Source: Bacteroidota bacterium (GTDB taxonomy: Bacteria > Bacteroidota > Bacteroidia > B-17B0 > Aurantibacillaceae). Taken from it: 59,891 nucleotides of DNA. The stretch's first letter is position 1, and each line of letters begins with the position of its first letter. The stretch is from NCBI GenBank assembly GCA_018267825.1, contig JAFDXR010000017.1, positions 1 through 59,891 on the forward strand, written 5' to 3'. Positions 42,917 to 52,433 of this stretch are shown here, piece after piece. Under the pieces are notes generated by a model. That model had not been told where the DNA came from. It saw only the letters and a list, made by a program, of their open reading frames with translations, and did no database searches. The position numbers and the translations under genes are program-made.

Positions 42917-43926
42917 CGGTTATGACCCTGGAATTGATTTCCGGCGTTACGGTTCAGTATTAAAAAATGAATCACTCCCAACAGGTATCCCAACCCGTAT
43001 GAAAGATGCAGTATAAAAAAAACAAACACAATATGTACAGCTTGCATAAAAGACTTCGTTTTCTGATACGCGAAATAATGCCCGATCAGTTTATACAAGC
43101 CCAGGATGCCTATAAATGCCAGAAAGGCGTAGCATGAAAATACAGAAGCAATAACTCCGGTTATAAGGAACAAAACAAAGAAGAACGGAATCAGCTGACG
43201 CACCGTGGTGATCGCTTTGTGCTTCTTATTGACATATACTTTCCAGTATCCATACTGGAAATACTGGCGGTATAATTTTTTGATGGAGCTTCTCACGTAG
43301 TAATCGGAGCGGATGGATGGATTCAGCCAGATCTTAAAGCCGTTTTTCAATAAACGGAAATTAAATTCATCGTCCTGATTCCTGGCAAGCTCTGTATCAA
43401 ACAATCCTATTTTATTGAAAACCTCGCGTTTGTAGGCACCGAAAGCCACCGTATCTACATAGCCTGAAGCCATCCCTGTGCGGAAGTGTGCATTTCCGAC
43501 ACCGAAAGGACTCGACATCGCCAGGCCAATGGTCTGTGAGTTTTTATTCTCATAAATATTGTCGATGATCCCACCCACACAACCTGCATCCTTTACTGTG
43601 GAGAAATCCTGCAGGCATTGCATCAGGTAACCGGGCTTCATAACCGCATGCGCACCAAAGATGACAACAACATCAGAGGCCGATGCCTGAATCCCCAGAT
43701 TAAGGGCGTAGGGTGTCGTGCGTTGCTCGTTTATGAGCAGCTTAACCTGTGGATGCGACTGGATATAATTATGGATGAGGGTCGGGGTATTATCGCTGCT
43801 CCTGCCGTCACACACAAATACCTCAAGTGTTTCTCCTGCAGGCAGCTGTTGCGTGCATACCGATTCCAGGCAGGGAATAATATATTTCTGCTCATTGAAA
43901 CAAGGTATGACAACGGATATACTCAT
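42913..43926 (-). CDS. Glycosyltransferase family 2, ExoA-like, with C-terminal membrane helices
   Basis: The 337-aa protein has a GT-A domain (SVVIPCFNEQKYI at the N-terminus, VCDGRSSDNTP, a D-x-D-like IFGAHAVM segment and ARNQDDEFNFRL) and three to four C-terminal helices (about 240-325). Such ExoA-like enzymes add a sugar at the cytosolic membrane face. The donor is unknown. Confidence 0.9.
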   Translation of the reverse strand: MSISVVIPCFNEQKYIIPCLESVCTQQLPAGETLEVFVCDGRSSDNTPTLIHNYIQSHPQVKLLINEQRTTPYALNLGIQASASDVVVIFGAHAVMKPGYLMQCLQDFSTVKDAGCVGGIIDNIYENKNSQTIGLAMSSPFGVGNAHFRTGMASGYVDTVAFGAYKREVFNKIGLFDTELARNQDDEFNFRLLKNGFKIWLNPSIRSDYYVRSSIKKLYRQYFQYGYWKVYVNKKHKAITTVRQLIPFFFVLFLITGVIASVFSCYAFLAFIGILGLYKLIGHYFAYQKTKSFMQAVHIVFVFFILHLSYGLGYLLGVIHFLILNRNAGNQFQGHNR

Positions 43927-44738
43927 GCCTGCGGGGATTCCAGTTCTTTTACAGCTGTTTTAAAGTTAACACATTCAATTTGATTCTCTTTCAGGTACGT
44001 CGTCAGCCACATGTACCACTCCATCCAGGTTTTAAAAGATGGCGAAAAATACCTGTCGTGAAAATCGATTCCGAGGTATGGAAGTTTGCATTCAAAAGCT
44101 TTATCGATCAGCAAGCGGGTCTCATCTTTTGCCTGTTGCAGGTTTTTACTCTGCCACTGGCGCGGTTTTTCGATGATGTAGCTATCCATGATCTGGAAAG
44201 GGAACTCCCACATGTTTCCTATTTTGTAAGGTGCCCTGAAGCCCATCTCCGTCGAATCGTAAATATAACCGGCCTTAGCCATATTGGTGTAGGTCTCCTC
44301 ATTGGTTCGTACATAATGCATACGGATTCCAAATGCAGCCTGTGCCGACATGTTCCGGAATATATCATATTCCGACTTTATTTTCTCATAGGTTTCAAAC
44401 TCTATACCATGGATACTGACTTCACAATTCTTTTCCAGCATCCGTTTAATCCAGAAGGCCGCGGCACTGACAGGATAATTCAGTCCGACACCATTCTTTA
44501 CACCGATAAAAAACGAAGATGGTACGCCCTGTTTTGTATTGAAGGCAATGAGTTCATCAATGTTCTGCCACTTGTTCCGGAAAATATCTCCGGTGCGGGT
44601 CATCAATTCAGCAAATGAAATTTTGCCCGTAAGAAATTCAATTTTGCTCCGCACAAAAAACTTAGGCACGATCAGGTCTTTCAGATAATGTTCTGAAAGT
44701 GTCATGTGGTCAATATCGTGGGAGATTATCGCTTTCAT
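43923..44738 (-). CDS. Polysaccharide deacetylase-like protein
   Basis: The 271-aa protein starts with the ISHDIDH motif (residues 5-11), which resembles the catalytic Asp region of carbohydrate esterase family 4, and has the SIHGIEFET motif (about 107-115) for the metal-site His. There is no signal peptide, so it would act on cytosolic lipid-linked glycan or a sugar nucleotide. Activity is inferred from the motifs; substrate unknown. Overlaps both neighbours by 4 nt. Confidence 0.75.
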   Translation of the reverse strand: MKAIISHDIDHMTLSEHYLKDLIVPKFFVRSKIEFLTGKISFAELMTRTGDIFRNKWQNIDELIAFNTKQGVPSSFFIGVKNGVGLNYPVSAAAFWIKRMLEKNCEVSIHGIEFETYEKIKSEYDIFRNMSAQAAFGIRMHYVRTNEETYTNMAKAGYIYDSTEMGFRAPYKIGNMWEFPFQIMDSYIIEKPRQWQSKNLQQAKDETRLLIDKAFECKLPYLGIDFHDRYFSPSFKTWMEWYMWLTTYLKENQIECVNFKTAVKELESPQA

Positions 44739-45694
44739 TTTTTTATTACCAGTGACAGTTGTTTATATGGAAAGCGTTTGAAGCTGATTTCCTGCAGAGG
44801 TCTGATCTGCCCTCCAAACTCTCTGAAATATTTTTCGATCTCGGGGACCATGGATCCTTCAAAATCAAATTCGGAAAGTCCTGCGCGTTTTGCCTGCTGA
44901 ATACAGGCCCACATGCAGGACACACCGGCACCATGATGTTTATGTGTTTCGTCGAACCCGCCAAAGAGGTAGTATGCTTTGTTGGTGGTACGAACGCAGA
45001 AAGCCGCTGCGATCGTATTTCCCTGCGGATCTTTTGCGGTAAACATGAGTGAATTTGAGGTGTTTGCAAAATTCAATACAATACCGCGGATATAGGCTTC
45101 ATTACTGAATTTCCCACTACGCTCGAGCGATTGCCTGATCAGCGAAAAAACTTTCTCCGGGTCGGGTTCCGCACTCACTACAATACCGTCTTTTTCCGCT
45201 TTACGCAGGCTTTTCTTCTTCTCGGAAGACAGGTTGTTATATAGCTCTTCTTCTGTTAAGTGTAGGTCAAGCACGTAGGTAAACCGGTTGCTCACCTCAA
45301 AACCTTTCCATACCAGGGCCTGCGTGTCGATAATTGTTCCGGAAAAATTCAGTTTTATATAATGGGCGCCCGTACCAAGCAGGTAATCGGCAATACACTG
45401 CATCACCTGCTTATTGAAAGCATTGACCGAAGACGGGGTTTGAGCCGGATTGATATAATGCAGATTGACATGCGGAGCAAATGGCGGGTTGATGATAATG
45501 GTGAGGCTGTACTTTTTGAATACGAAAATACTGAAGGTACCGATCAGCTCATCGTTATCGTTAAAGATGCCGAGCAGTTTTGTTTTGCCGGCATAGAGAT
45601 CGGTCCAGGCAGACGATGCAAAGACTCCGGCCTGTTCAATAACCGCCAGCGATGCTTTCGTGAGTTTATGTCTGTCTATCTCTCTGACCTGCAT
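44735..45694 (-). CDS. FemAB/GNAT-like acyl- or aminoacyltransferase
   Basis: The 319-aa protein has two tandem GNAT-like halves; the second (about 150-310) has IAAAFCVRTTNKAYYLFGG and a GAGVSCMWACIQQAKRAGL segment typical of FemAB/Acetyltransf_6 proteins, plus a FDFEGSM motif. In polysaccharide loci such proteins add acyl or amino-acid groups to sugars. The exact acceptor is unknown. Confidence 0.8.
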   Translation of the reverse strand: MQVREIDRHKLTKASLAVIEQAGVFASSAWTDLYAGKTKLLGIFNDNDELIGTFSIFVFKKYSLTIIINPPFAPHVNLHYINPAQTPSSVNAFNKQVMQCIADYLLGTGAHYIKLNFSGTIIDTQALVWKGFEVSNRFTYVLDLHLTEEELYNNLSSEKKKSLRKAEKDGIVVSAEPDPEKVFSLIRQSLERSGKFSNEAYIRGIVLNFANTSNSLMFTAKDPQGNTIAAAFCVRTTNKAYYLFGGFDETHKHHGAGVSCMWACIQQAKRAGLSEFDFEGSMVPEIEKYFREFGGQIRPLQEISFKRFPYKQLSLVIKK

Positions 45695-45696
45695 AT

Positions 45697-46824
45697 TCAG
45701 GACTTTTTAAGGATGCGTGTATATAAATCCGTGATCTTCAAAAATTCAGTGTCCCAGTTAAAAGTCGCTTCAGACACCTTAACACCCGTTTCGGAAAACA
45801 CCTTTGCCAATTCTTTATCCGTCAGAATGCGTTCCATGGCATCTGCCAGTTCCGTTTCATTGACAGGGTCCACACAGAGGCCACAGCTGTATTTATCATA
45901 GATCCTGGTATAGAGTTCAAAATTGCTCGTAACCGTTGGCAAGCCTATGGCCATGTATTCAAAGTTTTTGGTAGAATACGAACGTTTATAATTTTCGACC
46001 GGCCGCAGAATGGCAAGCCCGATCTTACAACGTTTTGCAATGGCATAGCCTTCGGTAAGCGGCAGGTAACCATAGAATTTCACGCGGTCTTTCACCTCCT
46101 GATAGGCCGGTTGAGCCTGCAGGTCCTGCATGTATTCGTTGGTATATTTTCCGGCACAATGAAAGAAAAAAGTAAATCCTCTTTTTTTCAGAATAGCCAG
46201 TGCTTTCATAATCACATCAAATCCCCGGTTGTAGAACACGCCACCGCTGTAAAAAATCTCATTGTCCGGCAAATCGTAGCGCCTGGTATTGATGTATGAC
46301 TTAAAGAATGAAATATCGGGATAGTTATATACAGTAATGGCATCGGCCTTATATTGTGCGTAATAGGCTTCGTATGAGTGCTCTGCCAATACCAGATAAA
46401 AAGCCTTTGATGCCAGGCGGTCAAACAAGCGGTAACACACCGCCACAAGGTTGCGCATGGGAAGCCAGTCTTTGTCGCGGATTTGCTGGTGTACATTTTC
46501 GTGTACATCGAACACTACTTTTTTGCCGAGCAGGCGCATCAGCAGTCCGTGTGGAATAAGTTCGGGATCGTGAAAATGATAGATATCTGCCTTTACAGCC
46601 ATGGCTTTGAAAAAAGCAGACCAGCTGAGCAGGAACATACGCCTGAGACGGCTTTTTGTTTTGCGAAGCGGTACAATTTTCACGCCATTCATCACCTCTG
46701 CTTTATCGGCTTGTATAACCAGGCTTACATCGTAACCATGCGAGGCCAGCGACATACACTCCCTGTACAACACACGGGGATCATGCAAAATATGCACAGA
46801 AGAAAAATGGCAGACTTTGATCAT
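45697..46824 (-). CDS. Glycosyltransferase family 4
   Basis: The 375-aa GT-B enzyme has an N-terminal acceptor domain (HFSSVHILHDPRVLYREC), HFHDPELIP near 85 and a donor-binding C-terminal half (FYGYLPLTEGYAIAKRC, NFEYMAIGLPTVTSN). It follows the next gene with a 4-nt overlap. Specificity is unknown. Confidence 0.92.
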   Translation of the reverse strand: MIKVCHFSSVHILHDPRVLYRECMSLASHGYDVSLVIQADKAEVMNGVKIVPLRKTKSRLRRMFLLSWSAFFKAMAVKADIYHFHDPELIPHGLLMRLLGKKVVFDVHENVHQQIRDKDWLPMRNLVAVCYRLFDRLASKAFYLVLAEHSYEAYYAQYKADAITVYNYPDISFFKSYINTRRYDLPDNEIFYSGGVFYNRGFDVIMKALAILKKRGFTFFFHCAGKYTNEYMQDLQAQPAYQEVKDRVKFYGYLPLTEGYAIAKRCKIGLAILRPVENYKRSYSTKNFEYMAIGLPTVTSNFELYTRIYDKYSCGLCVDPVNETELADAMERILTDKELAKVFSETGVKVSEATFNWDTEFLKITDLYTRILKKS

Positions 46825-47861
46825 GCGTTCAGGGCTTTGTACATATTGATAAACTTCTCGCGGGCAATCCGGATAGTTCCCTTCTGAAGTATAATTTCCT
46901 TATTCTCTGCGGCAACCTTCTGAAAATCCTCTTCTGTTAAGTCGAGTACAAAATTCAGATCGCCGGTAAAGCGCTTGCCGTTTTTACCGTCAAAGATCCA
47001 TTCTTCTTTAGAGGGCAGATCAGATACAACCGGGAAACAGCCATAATACATAGCTTCCAGCAGACTGATGGATGTAGCGTCGCTGTCTGGAATCGACACA
47101 TATATTTTTGAACGACAATACATTTTGATATTTTCTTCGGTACTCAGCCATCCTACGAATTCCACTTTATGCGCAATGCCTATATCCGTGGCAAGTTTTT
47201 TCAGACTCTCGGAATCTTCACCGGTGGCTGCAACCACAAGCCTGTATGGATTCCGACCGGTATCATCCAGTTTTTTGAAACACCGAATGATCTTATCGAT
47301 GTTATAGAGTTTTTTATGAAGGCGGTTACTGTATATAATATTTTCGCGGGTTATGTTCAGATCGTCGTGCACTTCGATACCGAAATTGGCAATCACCATT
47401 TTTTGTTTTGCTGATGGCACTAATTTTACAACAGCCTGTGCCAGGTATTCGGCATCAGCCGTCACGACGTCGGCGTGTTTCACCACATAACGGGCAACGG
47501 TGCGAAGAACGACGCTTTTTTTCGGGTTCACCAGGATATCGCTTCCCCAGGTGGTAAGTACAACCGGAATATCAAAAGAACGGGTCGCCAGAAAAGAATA
47601 CAATGCCACTGAATTGGCCTCATGCACATGGATCACCGTAGGTTTGAACTCACGGATAACGTCTTTGATCTTACGGATGGTACGGATGAAATTAAGTGGT
47701 TTGCGGTATGAAAAGGAAACGTAATGGATCGGTTCAACATTCTGACCAGCGCGAGGGATGTCTGTGATCAGGCAAATCTCATCGAAATAGTCTTTAATTA
47801 AATGGTAGTAATTGTAAGTATGAATCGTGTGATTTCCAATTAACAACAATTTCTTCTTCAT
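46821..47861 (-). CDS. Glycosyltransferase family 4
   Basis: The 346-aa GT-B protein starts at ATG 47861 (MKKKLLLIGNHTIHTYNYY); an upstream TTG frame overlaps the previous gene and is unlikely. The acceptor half has VIHVHEANS near 95 and the donor half has EFVGWLSTEENIKMYCRS and the SLLEAMYYGCFPVVSD nucleotide-sugar site. Donor and acceptor unknown. Confidence 0.9.
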   Translation of the reverse strand: MKKKLLLIGNHTIHTYNYYHLIKDYFDEICLITDIPRAGQNVEPIHYVSFSYRKPLNFIRTIRKIKDVIREFKPTVIHVHEANSVALYSFLATRSFDIPVVLTTWGSDILVNPKKSVVLRTVARYVVKHADVVTADAEYLAQAVVKLVPSAKQKMVIANFGIEVHDDLNITRENIIYSNRLHKKLYNIDKIIRCFKKLDDTGRNPYRLVVAATGEDSESLKKLATDIGIAHKVEFVGWLSTEENIKMYCRSKIYVSIPDSDATSISLLEAMYYGCFPVVSDLPSKEEWIFDGKNGKRFTGDLNFVLDLTEEDFQKVAAENKEIILQKGTIRIAREKFINMYKALNA

Positions 47862-47874
47862 ATGCCATTTTAAG

Positions 47875-48912
47875 CTATCCCTCAACCTGTTTATAGCCCG
47901 TCAGGGATTTATAAACGATCTTGATCAAATCCTTAAAATTAACATATTTTGCGCTAAAAAAGGGCTGTGAAAGCGTGAATTTTAACCCTTTCAGACCCAA
48001 ACCTGAATTACCTCCGATTTTAAGCCAGCGAGAGGCCAAAATCCGGTTAAATTTTACTGAAAATGCCGAAAACTGAACCATGAACGCGTCATGGAACTTT
48101 TTAAACCAGGCTGCATTTTGTTTGAGATAATCCATGTCCTGGCGACTGATTCCTTTGAAAATATTGAGATGAATGGCCAGCTCAGCCTCTGTAGGATTCA
48201 GGCCCAGCCGATTGAGCAGGTTCCGCTGAATTTTGCCCACTGTCTGGTATTTCACGGTTTCAAATACGGTAGACACCTGTTTATCGTGCTCCCGGTAGTG
48301 CAACAGAAATTCGGGGATATTGAAGGTGTGGCCCCTGAACACGAGCCGACTCCAGAGGTCATAGTCTTCGGCATGTTTATAATCGGCCCTGTAAATCTCC
48401 TCCAGATCCAGAAGCGCTGATTTGCGGAGCATGACACTCGGATGTGCAAAGGGACAGGATATAAAAACAGATGCCATAATTTCGGCATGTGTGGAAGGCA
48501 TGTAATCGATTTTTGCCTCACGCTTTCCGAAGGTCTGAATGTATGATCCGCAGATCACCAGTTCCGGGTCTTTCTGAAACTCACGAAGCTGTTTTTCAAA
48601 GCGTGATGGATCACAGATGTCGTCGGCATCCATACGGGCAATGTAAGCCCCACGGGCCAGTTCAATGCCTTTGTTGAGTGTATAGATCAGACCTTTGTTT
48701 CCGGGGTTTTCTACGTAAACAATCCGGTCATCATGAAAAGCCCTGATATATTGGATGCTGTCGTCGGTGGAGCCATCATTGATAATGATCAATTCGAAAT
48801 CCCGGCAGGTTTGCGATAGGATACTTTCAATCGCTTCACGTACATACACGCCTGCATTGTATACCGGCATCACTACAGATATAAGCGGTGTATTTCCTAC
48901 AGTCTGATCCAT
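47875..48912 (-). CDS. Glycosyltransferase family 2
   Basis: The 345-aa GT-A protein has SVVMPVYNAGVYVREAIESI at the N-terminus, the IINDGSTDDS loop and the metal-binding ARMDADDIC motif (about 92-100). The C-terminal 100 residues are helical. It overlaps the GT11 gene by 16 nt. Confidence 0.92.
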   Translation of the reverse strand: MDQTVGNTPLISVVMPVYNAGVYVREAIESILSQTCRDFELIIINDGSTDDSIQYIRAFHDDRIVYVENPGNKGLIYTLNKGIELARGAYIARMDADDICDPSRFEKQLREFQKDPELVICGSYIQTFGKREAKIDYMPSTHAEIMASVFISCPFAHPSVMLRKSALLDLEEIYRADYKHAEDYDLWSRLVFRGHTFNIPEFLLHYREHDKQVSTVFETVKYQTVGKIQRNLLNRLGLNPTEAELAIHLNIFKGISRQDMDYLKQNAAWFKKFHDAFMVQFSAFSVKFNRILASRWLKIGGNSGLGLKGLKFTLSQPFFSAKYVNFKDLIKIVYKSLTGYKQVEG

Positions 48913-49778
48913 GAGGCGGGTATTAGGTCCTTTGTGTTTTTATGGTGAGTTGCAAACCATTTCTGTGGCGCAATAACCTGTTTATCCATATCCGGATTAA
49001 GCCATGCACCCCACCAGCTGAAACTACTGTTGGCAATAATATGATGCCTGCAGGATGCCATCAGGTAAAGATCCCAGTGATTGGCGATGTCGGGCTGCGT
49101 CACAATATGTGTTGGCACGGTGAAGTGAATATTAGCCGAGCACCATTCAGGGTCATCGGAAAACAGGAATACTTCAAAAGCCGGGAGATACTTTTTCAGA
49201 TAAGCGATGGCAGCCTCATAGTATGCCAGGGTGCAGGTGCCGTGAAACTCATTGTCGGTTTTACTGCTGATATAATCGCCGCGGCGAATGTGCAATGATA
49301 CAGCATACGTTTCCCTGATCTTTTGATGCCATTGCCCTGTAATCGCCGGTACCGGGCCTTTACACGTAAAATCCTTACGGACAGATACTGCCTGCTCCTG
49401 GAAATAACGCTCGCTTTGCCAGTACCCGTCGAGGTACACGTTGCCTTTGAGTTTATTAAATGCAGGCTGAAACTCCATCCCTTTTTCATAAAAATAAACC
49501 GTATTGAATAATCCGGGCACACTACGCTGCAAAGCCAGTGTATAGCGGTTTCTGGGGTGTTTCAAAAAAGGTTTTAATGCATCAGCTGATGCTATGTTTT
49601 GTTGAATCTCGAAAGCACTCAGCTCATAATGGCGTTTGGTATAATGGCCTTTCGGATCAGCATCCAGAAAACCTGTATCCAGTAAGCATATTGTATTCAG
49701 GCGGCTTGCCAGTGCTTTGCCAGCCGCATACTGAAACATCTGGTTTCCCAGTCCACCCATGAGTTTTACGGCTACCAT
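48897..49778 (-). CDS. Alpha-1,2-fucosyltransferase (GT11)
   Basis: The 293-aa protein matches GT11: MGGLGNQMFQYAAGKAL at the N-terminus, SLHIRRGDYI (about 156-165) and the NSSFSWWGAWLN motif (about 249-260). GT11 enzymes transfer fucose from GDP-fucose to a galactose O-2. This implies that GDP-fucose is made by genes outside the window. It overlaps the neighbouring GT2 by 1 nt. Confidence 0.93.
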   Translation of the reverse strand: MVAVKLMGGLGNQMFQYAAGKALASRLNTICLLDTGFLDADPKGHYTKRHYELSAFEIQQNIASADALKPFLKHPRNRYTLALQRSVPGLFNTVYFYEKGMEFQPAFNKLKGNVYLDGYWQSERYFQEQAVSVRKDFTCKGPVPAITGQWHQKIRETYAVSLHIRRGDYISSKTDNEFHGTCTLAYYEAAIAYLKKYLPAFEVFLFSDDPEWCSANIHFTVPTHIVTQPDIANHWDLYLMASCRHHIIANSSFSWWGAWLNPDMDKQVIAPQKWFATHHKNTKDLIPASWIRL

Positions 49779-50713
49779 CAGAACTGATCCAGTTTTAAAA
49801 AGTTAATATACCGATCGGCATACAGGCGGCGTTTTACTTTTTTGAGAAATACAAACGCATGTGCATGAGCCAGTACAGATTCGAAAAAAGCAGCGTGATT
49901 TGCCGCTTCCGGAACAATTTCAACAAGATCTTTGTAATTCATCACGCTAAAATCACGGAAGAGATATCCAAAAAAAGAAGTAAATGCCGAAGGTTTTGCT
50001 CCGGATTTTATAAGCTTATCAAACAGCAACACATGCTCTTTCACCTGTATAGTGCGGTTACGAATCACCGTACCTGTTACCTGATTTTCGGTTTCATGAG
50101 CCGTACAGATCAGGGGCGCTTTATAAAAGCAGAATGCTTTATGTTTTTGTATATACTGAATGTAAAAATCGACATCCACCAGCCAGATCAGTTTTTCGTC
50201 GAATACAACAGCAGCGTCGCGTCTGTATAAGGTAGCCGAAGGTGAACCGATGCAATTTCTGAAAAACAGAAACCCAATATCACGCTTCATGCGTTGTTCG
50301 TGTTTGGCGGAAAGGGAATGAATGCGACTGAAGTCAGTAGCCGGATACCAGACTTTTGTTTCGGTAAACAGAAAATCGGCCTGCTTACTTTCTATTTCAC
50401 GCACCATACACGACAAGCTATCGGGCTTTGTGAAAAAATCGTCGTGGTGCAGCAATTTGATATAGGTACCATTGGCCTGCGCAATAGCATGGTTCCAGTT
50501 GGCAGGGCTTCCCAGCGATGGTTTATTGTGCAGGTATATAAACGGCCTATCTTTCAGAATATCGTGTACAACTGTTTTCACGGAATCGTCGGGTGTATCG
50601 TCGGATATAATAAGCTCATAATCCGTAAAATCCTGTGATAATACGGATTGCAGGCATTTCTTCAGATAATCGACCTGCTTGTATGTGGGTATGCATATCG
50701 AAACTAAAGGCAC
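49778..50713 (-). CDS. Glycosyltransferase family 2
   Basis: The GT-A domain begins PLVSICIPTYKQVDYLKK and has IISDDTPDDS and the KLLHHDDFF metal-site motif. I choose a GTG at 50713, giving 311 aa and a 10-nt overlap with the preceding gene. The first ATG (50785) would overlap it by 82 nt and add a hydrophobic extension not typical of the family. The donor is unknown. Confidence 0.85.
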   Translation of the reverse strand: MPLVSICIPTYKQVDYLKKCLQSVLSQDFTDYELIISDDTPDDSVKTVVHDILKDRPFIYLHNKPSLGSPANWNHAIAQANGTYIKLLHHDDFFTKPDSLSCMVREIESKQADFLFTETKVWYPATDFSRIHSLSAKHEQRMKRDIGFLFFRNCIGSPSATLYRRDAAVVFDEKLIWLVDVDFYIQYIQKHKAFCFYKAPLICTAHETENQVTGTVIRNRTIQVKEHVLLFDKLIKSGAKPSAFTSFFGYLFRDFSVMNYKDLVEIVPEAANHAAFFESVLAHAHAFVFLKKVKRRLYADRYINFLKLDQF

Positions 50714-51678
50714 TTTTGAGCGATACGGTAGTTCATTTTTAAAAATAATAAATATAGCGACTCCAGGGAACGGGGCATTATCCACTTCTTTCTGCGGTAA
50801 GAACGCAGTTCATTTTCAAAGCCGGGCATTTGATCCATTATGACAAGCGACTCATCAAAACGCTCACGGTTATTGAAATAGCGGTCAATCAGTTTCTTTT
50901 TCAGTGTGTAGCGATGGGTACGTATCTTCCGGTCAAATATTTTTTGCTGAGCTTTCGAAAGTGCCTTGTAATTTTTGAGACACACATACAATCCGGCTAT
51001 ATACATACCAAACTGATCTTTGCTGTGGCTGGTCATGTGGTTCCGGATCAGGGTCACGGAATCCGGCTGCTGATCATAATAATATGATGTATCTGCAAAT
51101 GATGCGCGTAACCAGAGATCCCAGTCTTCATTATAACGGATGACCTCATCGAACCATGCCAGGTGCTCCAGGTTTTTCTTACGTGAAATAATGCAACTGA
51201 TCGCAAAGATATTGCCGTATACAAGCCTGTTCCTGATTTCGGCACTGCCAATAACTCCAGGCTTTATCTGCTTTTCGGAGAAACTGTATGTTTTGGTAAT
51301 ATACTCCCTGGACTCTGTAAAAAAACAATAGTCACTGAAAACAAAGTCCACGTTTTGTTTTTCGAAAATATCCATGGTATGTTTCAGCTTTTCCGGCGCG
51401 ATAAGATCATCGGCGTCCAGGAAAAGAATATACTCGCCCTTAGCCTCTTTCAAAGCCTGGTTGCGGGCAAAGGAAGGGCCTTTGTTTTCGGGTAGTTTGT
51501 GGTAACGGATCCTGGCATCATGATTCGCATAGTCACGTACAATGCTTTCCGTGTTATCGACAGATGCATTATCCATCACCAGGCATTCCCAGTTTGCATA
51601 GGTTTGCTGAAGCAGGGAATCCAGACATTCACCGATAAAGCGTCCGTAATTATATGTGGGCACAATAACTGAAATCAT
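50704..51678 (-). CDS. Glycosyltransferase family 2
   Basis: The 324-aa GT-A protein starts at ATG 51678 (MISVIVPTYNYGRFIG), which overlaps the previous stop by 4 nt; an earlier in-frame start lies inside the upstream gene. It has VMDNASVDNTE and the LFLDADDLIAPEKL metal-site motif (about 86-99). Specificity unknown. Confidence 0.9.
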   Translation of the reverse strand: MISVIVPTYNYGRFIGECLDSLLQQTYANWECLVMDNASVDNTESIVRDYANHDARIRYHKLPENKGPSFARNQALKEAKGEYILFLDADDLIAPEKLKHTMDIFEKQNVDFVFSDYCFFTESREYITKTYSFSEKQIKPGVIGSAEIRNRLVYGNIFAISCIISRKKNLEHLAWFDEVIRYNEDWDLWLRASFADTSYYYDQQPDSVTLIRNHMTSHSKDQFGMYIAGLYVCLKNYKALSKAQQKIFDRKIRTHRYTLKKKLIDRYFNNRERFDESLVIMDQMPGFENELRSYRRKKWIMPRSLESLYLLFLKMNYRIAQKCL

Positions 51679-52433
51679 GATGAACGCAGGCGTTTTAGGA
51701 TGCGTGAAAAAAGGGAACGCGAAGGTACAGGCTGCGAAGCATACCATTGTTTCACCGGTTCCTCACCAAACACGGCTGTTTGCGATCTCATCCGTTCTTC
51801 TTTTATTTTAGCTGCATTTTCGGGCAGGGAACTTAGTCCGCCGAGATAAAACACTGAAATGTTTGTATGGATATAATGCAGCGTGGCTTTATGTTTGAAG
51901 ATGGCGCGTAAAAACCAATCGTAATCGGCAACAATTTTATAGGACGTATCATAGAACCCGACTTTGTCGAGAAAGCTTTTTTTGACAAATGACACCGGGT
52001 GCCAGAGCGTATCACTCATCATGTGGTTCATATCCATTTGCGAGGGCATGCGACCGTTTTCACGACGCCCATCAGGATGCACGATGATCATGTTTCCATA
52101 AACAATATCGGCCTGCTGCCCGGAAGCAAAAACACGCTTGAGTACTGTTTCATCGGCCAGTTCATCGCCGGCATTGAGCACCAGTACATATTCTCCGGTG
52201 GCTTTTGCCAGGCCTTTATTCTGTGCATCGTAAACGCCTTTGTCTTTCTCGGATACAGTATATGAAATATCAGCACTGTTGGCGGCTATAATTGCTGCAC
52301 TCGCATCGGTAGAACCGCCATCAATAACGATGTAATCGATATTGCAATAATCCTGATCAACCACACTTTTCACAGTACGCGCAAGTCCTTCGGCGTTGTT
52401 GTAGTTAATGGTTATGACGGATATTTTGATCAT
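51675..52433 (-). CDS. Glycosyltransferase family 2
   Basis: The 252-aa protein (SVITINYNNAEGLARTV, IVIDGGSTDASAA, VLVLNAGDEL) belongs to the short GT2 group often found in colanic acid and O-antigen loci. Its metal motif is N-A-G-D, a variant seen in this subgroup. It overlaps the aminotransferase gene by 1 nt. Confidence 0.92.
   Translation of the reverse strand: MIKISVITINYNNAEGLARTVKSVVDQDYCNIDYIVIDGGSTDASAAIIAANSADISYTVSEKDKGVYDAQNKGLAKATGEYVLVLNAGDELADETVLKRVFASGQQADIVYGNMIIVHPDGRRENGRMPSQMDMNHMMSDTLWHPVSFVKKSFLDKVGFYDTSYKIVADYDWFLRAIFKHKATLHYIHTNISVFYLGGLSSLPENAAKIKEERMRSQTAVFGEEPVKQWYASQPVPSRSLFSRILKRLRSS

Noticed and set aside
50714..50785. Upstream ATG start for the GT2 gene at 49778
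   Set aside because: It would overlap the preceding gene by 82 nt and adds a hydrophobic segment before the normal GT2 N-terminus; GTG at 50713 fits better.
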